64,000 nt of DNA from Ciona intestinalis (taxonomy: Eukaryota; Chordata; Ascidiacea; Phlebobranchia; Cionidae). Below are positions 1 through 10,400 of the stretch, one piece after another. Both the position numbers and the translations under genes were made by a program. Positions within the stretch are counted from its first letter, which is position 1, and each line of letters opens with the position of its first letter. The stretch lies in NCBI RefSeq assembly GCF_000224145.3, contig NC_020166.2, forward strand, positions 1,111,111 through 1,175,110, read 5' to 3'. The notes under the pieces were generated by a model that was not told where the DNA came from, made no database searches, and saw only the letters and a list, made by a program, of their open reading frames with translations.

Positions 1-454
1 GAATATGCCAACAGTGCAGCGAACAAACAAGTGAACAAAACTATTTTGGCCACAGTTTGAGGTTGAAACTTCACAATGATTAAAATGCAAAATATACCAG
101 GAAAAAAGACATGAAAATCTAAAAAGGATATTTAGAGTGTTTAAATGTAGCAACATAATAAAGTTGTTCATTTTTGCAATGATAATTTTACTTATTTAGC
201 ATATATGCATATTCATAGGCACCAATCCTTTTATGCTAGAGGACACAAAGATAGTTGGATACACATTTCTAGCTACTTTAACTTATTGGTTCTGATGTTT
301 ACTGACTAATGCAGTGCAGGAAACTTTAGGGTAGACCTGTCCACCCTGCCACCCCAGGTTTGGCGCCTATATTTGAAAAATGTAATGCACTTTCCTTGAA
401 TAAAATAGCAACGATAGGCCTATATTATGCATAAACAAATTATGGAAAAAATCA
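1..454. other. Flank downstream of SURF1, no gene seen
   Basis: AT-rich sequence past the SURF1 stop codon. It probably holds the SURF1 3' UTR. I see no open frame with coding character and no convincing polyadenylation signal on the minus strand. Confidence 0.5.
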
Positions 455-1312
455 TTATTTGAGAAACCTCATGTACCACATATACGATGTGATAGCAGAT
501 AAAGAAAACCAAGTTATCATGTAAGATAAATGTTCATCTCTCAAACTGACACGGGTTTGGCCTCCTATGGGACCACCAGGTACTGAGGATTCAAACACAG
601 CATCTAGTAATATAGGTTCAGCACCAGTTAAGGAACCCATTTGATCAAGGTCTTTATAAAACCAGTGGTTACGAACGGGGTTGTTTTTTGGAGACAAAGG
701 TGGTCGTTTTTCATTATGTCGAAGCAAGCCAACTATTTCGATTTCCTTCTCTATTTGCCCTGACATTCTCGCCTTTGGATTTTTTTGCTCCTTTGGTACA
801 AATCCTCTGTTAACTAAGATTGTTATATCATGGTCTGTAACATGGAATGGTGTGATTACCAACACACCCATGTTCTTGTTCTGTATTGACATCACGGACC
901 CCGCATCAATTGGTTTATTTTTTGACCTGTCAATCAAAGATCTTGGCTCAATGTATAATTCCTTTGAGTGGTCGAATGTTCCACGGACAATTAACGGACG
1001 ATATTCCAAATTCTGAAGCTCGCTTAAGTCAGTGGGAAACAGAATGGGCTCTGCTGTGGTTTTTTGTTCCAGTTCTTTAATTAAATTACTTTTCCAAGCC
1101 TTTCTTCTCCATTGCCAAACCCCCAACCCAAAGGCACTAGCAGGGAATGCGAGCATTAGCCACTTTCCTGTTGGATCTTGGGTTCTATTTTTAGAATATT
1201 GTCGTGGATTTATTGACTGAAGATTTTTAGCCGAGTTGGAAAACGAAACCTTTGTTGTTGTGGAAGCTTTGTTGGCAAAAATAAGCATGGCATATATTTT
1301 CTGTCTCAACAT
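455..1312 (-). CDS. SURF1: SURF1, cytochrome c oxidase assembly factor
   Basis: SURF1 is an inner mitochondrial membrane protein that helps assemble cytochrome c oxidase (complex IV). The model is a single exon of 285 residues. Visible family features are an N-terminal basic stretch suited to mitochondrial import, TM1 at about residues 51-68 followed by the GVWQWRR motif, the central VNRGFVP motif, the NHWFYKDL region, PGGPIGGQTRV near the C-terminus, and TM2 in the last 22 residues (YMITWFSLSAITSYMWYMRF). The frame stays open for 33 codons upstream, to 1411. I chose the ATG at 1310-1312 because a good 3' splice site (TTATTATGTTACAG on the minus strand, about 1353) lies between the two ATGs, and because the protein then starts like a targeting peptide. 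It lies about 200 bp downstream of the MRPL28 stop on the same strand, so co-transcription is possible. Length matches the family. Identity is very secure; the exact start is less so. Confidence 0.96.
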   Translation of the reverse strand: MLRQKIYAMLIFANKASTTTKVSFSNSAKNLQSINPRQYSKNRTQDPTGKWLMLAFPASAFGLGVWQWRRKAWKSNLIKELEQKTTAEPILFPTDLSELQNLEYRPLIVRGTFDHSKELYIEPRSLIDRSKNKPIDAGSVMSIQNKNMGVLVITPFHVTDHDITILVNRGFVPKEQKNPKARMSGQIEKEIEIVGLLRHNEKRPPLSPKNNPVRNHWFYKDLDQMGSLTGAEPILLDAVFESSVPGGPIGGQTRVSLRDEHLSYMITWFSLSAITSYMWYMRFLK

Positions 1313-1509
1313 TTTTACTTTAAATTTATTCACACAATAGTTGTTAGCATTCCTGTAACATAATAAGCATGTCATAGACATTGGCACATAGCAGCAAAAA
1401 AAACTTGACATGACATTCAGTTAATTTTACCCAAAGCCAATTAAATTTACCACAGATCGACTTTATACAATTTGATAAAAATAATAATTTTAAAATGGTT
1501 TGATTTTGA
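1313..1509 (-). promoter_or_regulatory. MRPL28-SURF1 intercistronic region with 3' splice site
   Basis: Only about 200 bp separate the MRPL28 stop from the chosen SURF1 ATG on the same strand. On the minus strand a T-rich tract is followed by GCTTATTATGTTACAG and then about 40 bases of leader before the ATG. This could be a spliced-leader trans-splice acceptor in a two-gene operon, as known in ascidians, or the acceptor of an ordinary 5' UTR intron. The sequence alone does not decide. Confidence 0.4.
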
Positions 1510-2367
1510 CTATTTCTTAGCACTATGTAGATGCAACGCAGCATCTTCAGATACTACAGTTTGTGACAACTTAAGTTGTTCTTTCAACTGTTCTGTATAT
1601 TTTTCCAGCAAAGGAACTGGCTTTCTATTTTCAAGTTCGATTTTCATTTGTTTTTCCAAAGCTTCTTTTAAAGTTAATCCAACCCAACTTGCCTCTTCTT
1701 TATCCATAATATATTTTCCATATTTTTTGAGAATCTCTTCTTGTTTAACAGGATTGTTGGGAAATAGATTGTCTTTATCTGCTAAACGTAGCAATATTTC
1801 TCTTTTCAGTTTTGAACCAAACTCCTGTAGAACCGTAGACGAGGTGTTAAGAATAAAAAAATCAAATCCATAAGCTTCGTCAATCAAGTCAAGAGTCAAC
1901 CCAGTAACAGTTGTTTTAAACTTTTTATCCAAAATCTCACTGTACAAAGTTCTCGTAAACAGTTGAGGTTTCCACACTTTGTAGTATTTTCTTGACATCT
2001 TTTTCCCGCGGGCATATTTAAACCCCCAAACTATCCCCTCCCCACCCCATAACCCTTCTCGTGATTCAGGAGGGTACCTTACTTGCAAAGGTATATTCGC
2101 AACTCTTTGAGGTTCGCCGTTTTTACCTTTTACCCATAGTCCTGAAGCCTGTGGCCTTTTAGTTCCTGTTTCAATCTTCTGATACAACATTGGCTTTGGT
2201 TCTTCATAATCTTCCCGCCATTTTTCTGGTAACTTTGAATAAATTGGGTATTTCACAGCAGGGTCAAACAAATATGAGTTTCTTGGCAGCTTATGAGTCC
2301 AACTAGATCTCCCAGGCTTGTACCCAGGCAATGGTATTTTATGCAACGGCAGAGGAATTCTTGGCAT
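1510..2367 (-). CDS. MRPL28: MRPL28, mitochondrial ribosomal protein bL28m
   Basis: Component of the large subunit of the mitochondrial ribosome. Single exon, 285 residues, slightly longer than the human protein. Diagnostic stretches are PPESREGLWGGEG, VWKPQLFTRTLYSEILDKKF, TLDLIDEAYGFDFFIL, a basic LKREILLRLA segment, and WVGLTLKEALEKQ near the C-terminus, all in the human order. The frame extends four codons further upstream (2379), but the minus strand reads TTCTTGCATTTCAG followed directly by CATGCC. A 3' splice site therefore lies one base before the ATG at 2365-2367, and I take that ATG as the start. The N-terminus is rich in basic residues and Pro, consistent with mitochondrial import. 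SURF1 follows about 200 bp downstream on the same strand. Confidence 0.95.
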   Translation of the reverse strand: MPRIPLPLHKIPLPGYKPGRSSWTHKLPRNSYLFDPAVKYPIYSKLPEKWREDYEEPKPMLYQKIETGTKRPQASGLWVKGKNGEPQRVANIPLQVRYPPESREGLWGGEGIVWGFKYARGKKMSRKYYKVWKPQLFTRTLYSEILDKKFKTTVTGLTLDLIDEAYGFDFFILNTSSTVLQEFGSKLKREILLRLADKDNLFPNNPVKQEEILKKYGKYIMDKEEASWVGLTLKEALEKQMKIELENRKPVPLLEKYTEQLKEQLKLSQTVVSEDAALHLHSAKK

Positions 2368-2379
2368 GCTGAAATGCAA

Positions 2380-3225
2380 GAATCCTAACCTTAAACCAGA
2401 AACCTACGAAGTGCAGATACTAATTTAATGAGCGTATTATCTACCATATTTGGGCGTTAGTGAAAAATCCTCGGGTACATAGCAGAATAGGCTGGTGGAA
2501 AGTGTTAGGGGTTGGTAGTTAGAAGGTAGGAGTAAGCAGTTATAGAGGTTAGTTTTAGTAGTTAGCAAATAAGGTGGGGGGAGAATTCTTCCCTAGCACC
2601 AAGAATCGTTCAGGGCGTTACAGTTTAGGGTAGTGGGAACTGGGAAGTGTGTATTGGGATAATGGGGGTTATTACTTATTAGTTAAGGGTTATAAGTGGT
2701 CAGCAAAACACGTATGGGGTTTTTATAGGCACTAATACTTATATACCGACCACGTCTTAACCAACTAATACGTTTTTACCGCCGCTAATCGCTATCCTAT
2801 ATTGTAGTTGCAAAAGATGCGGAAACCATTGCCGGATTCGGCACAAATATAACACAGGTCATCTATAGAGTATTTAACGGTTTACCAAACTTCTGTCAAC
2901 TAATATAGTCAGGCACATACACCTTGTATAGACAATACAGTTGGTCTAAAATCGTAAAATATCTTCCACATTTTACCAACATGTTTATAATATTGTAAAC
3001 AAAGTTATTCGAATACTAAGTAATGTACTGAACAGAAACTTTAAAGACCATTTTCGCTCCTTTCCAGTAATGCGAAACATACCGTGGTTATGATTTTACT
3101 TACCGTTTTGCGATGGAAAAATTGTAAATAACGTACTTTTAAATAACAAGGCCCCTCGATATATTGTAACTGTCTCGTTAAGTATTTCTACATTACACCA
3201 GTGTCTGAATAAACGTTCTCGTTAC
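2380..3225. other. Intergenic, no gene seen
   Basis: Upstream of MRPL28. The first 300 bases are low in complexity on the plus strand (repeated GGTTAGTAGTTAGG-like words). No convincing ORF, RNA gene or repeat family was recognised. A MRPL28 promoter would lie here if a leader exon exists. Confidence 0.5.
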
Positions 3226-3425
3226 ATATACAGTTTTGTGGGGTTAGATAGGACACCTTTAGCAAATGATATTTAAATATCCTGGTCGTGTTTTTAACAA
3301 TTAACAACAGTCTACGGAAATAAAGATACGGTTTCATAATTCATTGAGTGTTCTTTTTTTACTACTAAATGGGACGAGAAAATAGAATAAAAAAGTGTCC
3401 CATCTTTCCCCACCCCACTATACTC
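3226..3425 (+). mobile_element. MITE, GGGACACC family, full length
   Basis: About 200 bp with inverted ends. The left end reads GTGGGGTTAGATAGGACACC and the right end GTGTCCCATCTTTCCCCACC. The interior shares the family words ATATCCTGGTCGTG and TTAACAATTAACAAC, and the tract ACTAAATGGGACGAGAAAAT. It carries no coding capacity. The same family recurs about a dozen times in this window. Confidence 0.75.
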
Positions 3426-3939
3426 AGCTATTTTGGCGCGCGAGGATAATTAAGAATTAATGATGATAAAAACACATGGTTTAAGTTTATTTTACACATA
3501 TACAGAACACAAACTAGCTTATACGGAATTATATGCCGAAACAACGACAATACAAAAGTAATGACACGCTTTATATACAATGAAACCCAGGCAGAATTTG
3601 CACTTTCGGCTACGATGCTACAACCCTCATTCGTCTTTTGGTTCCTCGGCACTGTAAAGTAACAAAACAGTAAAGTAATTAACTTAAGAATAGGATTACA
3701 ATCACACATACATTTAGTCTGTATGTAAATATTTCTGTACAAATATCTGGCCAGAAACAAAATTCAAATGCAATTTTCCTTTTTGATTTCAATTGTGTTT
3801 ATGCGTATACGCAACTAAATTGAAGTTCACTGTCTGTTAGATTTAACAGATTGATTTTGTACTCACAATGGGACATAACCACAGGTGTCTTGCCATTAAT
3901 TAATACCCATATATTCTTTTTTTTTATTCGGTAACTTAA

Positions 3940-4008
3940 ATCAACCCGTTTTGGTTAGATAGCTGTCGTTGCTGCCACGCGAGGATAAATAAGTTACATT
4001 CATTCATT
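3940..4008 (+). repeat. SINE 3' end fragment
   Basis: Carries the family 3' words (CTGTCGTTGCTGCCACGCGAGGATAAATAAGTTAC split by small changes) and an ATTC tail (ACATTCATTCATTTATT). Confidence 0.6.
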
Positions 4009-4074
4009 TATTTTTTATTAGCTTGCCATCAGGTCGACAAAACCGTTGTTAGTTTCCACTTCCGTGCAGGAGAC

Positions 4075-4415
4075 CATAGATTGTTGTTGCTATAACAACA
4101 AAATCACTAGTCTTCCAACCGGGTGCGGATATGTTGCAGGAGTTGTATCCAAACGGACCGCGATATTTTAAAGCTTGGGAAACCATTACCTGACTTTGGG
4201 CAAGACACTTAACGGAAATACAACCAAATGATCCCTTATGGGTTGTCCAAGTTGCCACCCATACAGAAAATATGCCCAAAAAATATTCACTCACAAAGTT
4301 GCTTATGTGACACTGCAAGTATGAGGTGTATGAAACAGACACCTGTGTTATAAAGACTGTTGTTGTCCCGCTAGCCGAATACAAATAAGTCGTATCCATC
4401 CATACATCATATACA
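4075..4415 (+). repeat. tRNA-derived SINE, near full length
   Basis: Plus orientation. It has the body words GGGCAAGACACTTAACGG and ATGGGTTGTCCAA, then GAGGTGTATGAAACAGA and GTTATAAAGACTGTTGTTG, and ends in a degenerate ATCC tail. The tRNA-like head is badly decayed here. Confidence 0.65.
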
Positions 4416-4477
4416 TAAATACAATGTGCAACAGGACACCGTATATTACCCAACCAGAAAAACGGCAAAGTTTCAAC

Positions 4478-7400
4478 CTACTTCTTCTGCAGAAGAAACT
4501 GCGCGTTTTGTGTTTGTTCTTCGTTGCCAGTGATTGAGATAACTCGTTCTTCCTCACCAGGACCCGCTTCGTCGATTACGATCACTGCCCCGCTGTCCTG
4601 TGCATAGTAGGTTGGGGTAAGTTGGTACAATATTAAACAAATGTGAAAATTACTTTAGTTCTATTAGATATAGTAGAATGGGGTAAGATGATACATTTTT
4701 TCATTCTATTTTCTCGACACGCCCGTTTTAAATTAATTAAGCGTCACATTGACGGTAAAGTAAAGTGCGTAAAAAATAATCTATTTTTCGGCAGTTGTTT
4801 AGAATTTTGTACAATGCCTAGTGTGACGTCATTAAAAACTTGGTTACGTCATTAAGTATTTTAAAATAAAAAGAAATGTATTAAAACTATAGTCGGGCCT
4901 TGATCTGCATAGTTACTATATATACATAAGCAATAACGTTAAACATTACTTCACGTATTTGGCGAATTCTTTGACCCGTCTTCCCAATAACAGAAGCTGC
5001 GCACGATGTTGGTATAGTAACCTGCGTTTGTATTACGTCATAATTTAAAAAAATGAACGGTCGAATTTTTAAATGATTATTTTTTCGGGTAAAATTCGCC
5101 AAAGTACGGAATTGAAAAGTAAGGACGTCTTACTTGTGTTGTTTTCTGGTCCCCGTTGCCTGTTTGGCCGTCGCCGCTATCGTTGTATAAGTTCTGGAGT
5201 ATAATTGTAAGTAATAGGTTTAGTGTATGTATTTTTAGATTGTATGCTAACATGCATTCAAAGCGAGCTGATCAAGTTATATTTTTATAGGAAATTTTTT
5301 TTTTAAAGCCAATTGGCCAAGGCTTGCAAAATGGAGTCACACACGCTTTATACATATATTAGCGAGGGGAAGATGGGACACCTTTTCAGTCTATTTTCTC
5401 GTCCTATTTGGTAGTAAACCAAAACAAAAAAAATCAAAGAAATATAAAACTGTATCCTAACGATTCCCATAGACCGTTGTTAATTGTTTTCTTTTGTTAA
5501 TTGGAGATGGGACACCTTTAGCACATAATATCCAAATATTTTTGTTGTGTTTTAAACAATTAACAGCGGTCTATTGGAGTCTTTAGGTTACAGTGTTATA
5601 ATTTTTTGAAAGTTCTTTGTTTATTACTAAACGGGACGAGAAAATAGAACGAAAAGGTGTCCCATCTTCCCCCACTCTAGTATATTTAATAAATAAAACA
5701 CCATAAACATCTTCTACCTCTTGGTAAGGGTCAAAATTATCGTCATAATCTTGATATCCATCCTCATCGTAACCGCCATACAAACGTCTACCAGACTTCG
5801 GAGCTGAATATCTTGAGCCACCGAATCCACCGCCGTCTCCACCGTAGTTCTGCCGACTGTATAAACTTTCTATGTAAATATCTACAAGTATCAAAATTAC
5901 CAAAAATATAAAAAAAATTAAAAAGTAGAAAAAAATCTTATAATATCAAGAGTATCAAAAATTACTAAGATATTAAAAATATCTAAAACATTAAAAAGTA
6001 TTAAAAAATGCAATATTTCACACAAAATTGAAAACTTTGGTTTACACTTTAAGTGCCCTGACATGTAGGACCTCGCCCTTATATAGAATAGAACGAATGG
6101 ACGACTATATTGTTAATGAAATAAATAGTTGAAGCAAACTTTTATACCGATATTTCGACCTAGCAAATAGAATGTAACTGTTTTAAAACTTCTTACATGT
6201 TTCTTTCTTTGATTCTTATTGCTGCATTTTTTAATTCTGTTCGGTTTAAACCAGCGCGAACCAGAAAATTTTAAAAACGTCTGCCTGTGTCGTTACCATG
6301 CGACCGACGCGAATGGTCGGGACTCATGAAAGAAGCATTACGCGATGAAATTCGAGACCTTCTAGATTAAAACGATCGTCGAAAAAAGTAGATGCCATCA
6401 GAAAAATATACGCTTGAACAAAAGAAGATACACGCGGAGTTTCCGGGCGAATCAACAGACATGAATTATTCACAAAGTGAATGAGGTATTGTGGACAAAA
6501 CGGCACCAGGCTGAAACTCGCTCGCTTTGTGATAAGCGGCCCCTAGGGGGGTTATGAATATTCTATTAACACCTGCGCTCTTAGACTTCAATATTTTATA
6601 AGGCTGGCAGACGAACATGCGGCGGGAACAGAAAGGGTTTCAGACGCCATTTTTGTTAAGTCTTACATTTCAGTATTTAAAAGCAAAAGCTTATTTTAAG
6701 TGAACGCTTACAAATGTGACTAAATTTTACTGCGGTTACTTTCGATTTATACTAAAGGCAATTTATTATAAAGTAAAACAGTTAGGACATGGTACAGTAT
6801 AACGCCTGGCGTCCATAAGTATTTACCCATTTTAAGGTATATTTTCCTACCAAAAAACGGTAACATACAACTCACCCTCCGCCTCGTTTCATACCACCAT
6901 ATCCACCTGGAATGAATGAATGTAACTTACTTTATCCGGAAAACGACAGTCGTTATCACACGGGTTTAACACCTCGTGCCAGCTTACGAGTTACCATGTA
7001 TGTAACTGATTTATCCTCGCATGGCGGAGCAACGACGGTCGTTATAACACGGGTGGCCTGTTGCATATACCTCATGCCTGCTCATGAGTTACCAGTATGT
7101 ACGTAGCAGCGTCGAGCCTTAAACCCATTACCTCTGGGTTACAGGCAGGGGCGCTAACCACTATGCCACGGCACGGGACGAATATAAGCCATAAAATAAA
7201 AGAAGGCATATAAATAAATGTAGCGGTATTACTCTTCCCGTGGGTGGACAAACACAGTCGTTATAACACGGTTGTTTTATCCCACACACCTCGTGCCCAC
7301 CTTGCTATATATGTATCTTTGTGGGTGATTATTTTCTTTTTTTTCTTTTGGAGTAAGAAATTTGGACTACCCAAAAGTGACCACTGGTTTAGAGAAACAG

Positions 7401-10400
7401 TGGTCTAATTCCTAGGCTTCATGACGTAATTCGCCGTCAGACCTGGGCCTTACATAACGTTATATAATAGAAAAGCCTGCTTGTAAAAAGACCGATACGG
7501 TTTCGCTAAAAACCAGTGAATTTCAGCCAAAATTAAATGAAGTAAAATAAATGTCTAATTACCAGAGAATTTCTCACCACGATCGAATCTTCCACCTGTA
7601 ACATAGAGATAATACAAACAGAAATAATAATAAATTATAAAAACAGCATACAAAAGAGCGTAACGTAAACCTTCTCTTATTTTTGTTGATATCCGTTAAA
7701 TGTATAAATATATAGTGGCAAAACTACCGCATTAACACGCTTATAAAATTGCATAAAAACGAGTTCCGCTACACATTGTACACTAAAACTCAAACCGAAC
7801 CCTTATTCAGTTTAATAAGATTATTACGGACCTAATTAATATTGGGGTAAAATAACAGAGACACTTCAACGTTTCATATCGACGCCATTTTAAAAAAAGG
7901 CAAAAAATGACCAAAAAGATATAAATTTCACAAATGAATGTCTCAAAAAACATAAATCCAACAGTTCTAGGTTCGAGTCTGTACTTGGGTAGTTTCTTAC
8001 CGCTTCTAAAGCCTCCTCTGCCTCCACGGCCGCCCCGTCTCCCACCACGAGGGCCATCCATCCCTCTCTCGTTAGCATAACCACCATAGTCGTAAGAATC
8101 GTCGAAGCAATTCGGGTCGTAGTTTTTGATCGGACCTTTTGGTGGGGCCTGTGATGGTGAATTGATACAACATGTAAGATGAAATGATAAATAAACGAAT
8201 GTTATAACTTATATATCCTTCCGTTGCAGGGAAACGACAGTCGTTATGGCACAAATGTTTTGTTTCATACACCTCGTGCCTGCTTAACAGTTACCATTTA
8301 TGGAACTTATTTATCCTCGCGTGACTGGAAAACAAAGTTCGTTATAACACGGCTGTTCTGTTTCATACACCTTGTGCAAGGTTACGTGTTACCATGTAAC
8401 TTCGTAGGTGATTTTTTTGGTGAATAATATATTATAGTCCAGATTATGTAAAACAAGGACAGAAATCTGAAGAGTTTGGCTAAACCTATATTGTATATAT
8501 GGGTGAGTATGATTGAATATTTAAATGCCTTGTTGCAAAAGAAGTTGTAACATTACCTGCTGTAGGTGTTCCAATATACGAGCCACACATTTGACAACAA
8601 CATCTGCCGTGCCACGAACTTGACATACACGGTCTGTTGACTCCGGACAGCACTCTTGGTTTACTTTAATGTTAGCCCCTGTCATCTGCAAAGGGGATAG
8701 CTACTTGCACTTTACGGATCATAAAAGATTCATAAACACGTTACCTCACGCAATTCCTTTATCCTGGAGCCCTTGAGCCCGATAATGGTACCAGCTTGCG
8801 ACTTGTGTACCAGCATACGAAGACAACCAACTTTTTCTGGATGGTGCATGCGCTATAACGAAAAAAAACACATAAAGTGTTCTCGTATTCTAAACGTTAT
8901 TTAAGTTAAATAAAACACTTTTGTAGCGGGCAATGAGGCATTTCAGTCGGCACGAGATGTATTAAAGCTGGGACGAAACCTATATAAAACCGTATCACGA
9001 CTTCGGTTGTCCCGCGGACTACGCTAGGATAAAACAAGAGATCTTGGTTAATCCATACATCAACTCAACTATAAACGAAATAAAAGTGAAGTCCACAAAT
9101 TAAATTGACAAATCTGTCTACCATATTGCGCCTTGGCATGCCCTATATACTATGACACTTTATAAATTTAAACAAATCACGTGCCAGACTTATTAAATTA
9201 TTAAAAATATAGAAAAACCTGCCAGCTTAATAGTAAACATAAGTGGAAAAATTGTTCTTCGTATCACAATAATAATTTTCAGTTCAAGACAGTACATGAA
9301 TAATGTAACGCATGTACTTGATAAACGAAGCTAACCATACAACATTTTATTTATTTTTAGTTAAAAAAAAACATTTCAAATTACCTTAAACTTTTTTTTA
9401 TTTAGTTTGGAATCCCAATTCGTAAACAGGTAGGTGTGTAATATTATATTGGTTTCGCGTTATAGAGCGCCATTACGTCATAATTACCTCGTTAAGCGCT
9501 TCCACGACCTTCCCACAAATGTTCGCAGCATCTTCTATTGTCTTTGCCACTGCGGAAACGATCCTAAAAAACGTAAAAATGTGTGAAAACGTAACATTTT
9601 TACTCTATACAAATTATAAAGGGTAGACTTATACTATAGCGTTCTGAGTTGAAACGCAAATGCTATCCAAATATTCATTTACCGCTCAAAACCATGACTA
9701 TCCGGGACTTGTACGTTCGCGTTGAACTGCAGAGGCCCCGAGACAGTGCGCGGTGGTTACAAGCAACAAAAGCAGGAGATATAGGATATATAAATTGGAG
9801 AATACGGTAAAACCGGTTGGATGTTGCGGACGGCAGGTGAGGTGTTGGTCGTTGGAGGAGTTACCGTGGCAACGGGATCGAAGATTGGATCGGACGGAGG
9901 ACGGTGGAGCAAAATGGACAAAAGAACTTAAGTTAGTTTGGTGGACTGGTTGAACCAGCAACATTAGCAAGTAATGCATATAAGTGAATAGTAATTATAT
10001 AAACAGGAATCTCAGCATATACATATATAGGTAAAGAATGTACCTCTTGTCGGAGATCACGTATATTCGCACCGCCTTTGCCAATAATAGCTCCGGCCGT
10101 CTGCGGAGAAAATTAAAACGATTATGAAGTAATTCTCTGCGGACGGTCAAGGAATTGATTCTTATAGCTTACATACGTGGTTACTTGTATAGGCGAGCAC
10201 GAGGTGTATGAATCAGAACACCCGTGTTACGAAACGACTTTCGTTGCCCTGCCATGCGGGGACTAAAAAAATGCATTTACATAGTATAGGTTGGGGTAAA
10301 ATGGTCCATGTTTTCATTTCAGTTTACCGTCCTCTTTGGTAGTAAAGTATGTTTACAGAATTATATAACACTTTCCTCAAAACCGAGAACTCGTAACAGT

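Larger units (their letters stand above)
3426..4477 (-). other. Probable HNRNPK 3' UTR and flank
   Basis: Region downstream of the HNRNPK stop codon on the minus strand. A minus-strand AATAAA lies near 3488 and another near 4012, so the 3' UTR could end at either. It contains SINE sequence (3940-4008 and 4075-4415). The longer open frames here look like chance. Confidence 0.4.

Noticed and set aside
7100..7185. tRNA-like sequences with A-box and B-box words (also at 12565, 13143 and 27900)
   Set aside because: They are heads of a dispersed SINE. Each is followed by the same body, and the cloverleaf stems do not pair well, so I do not call tRNA genes.
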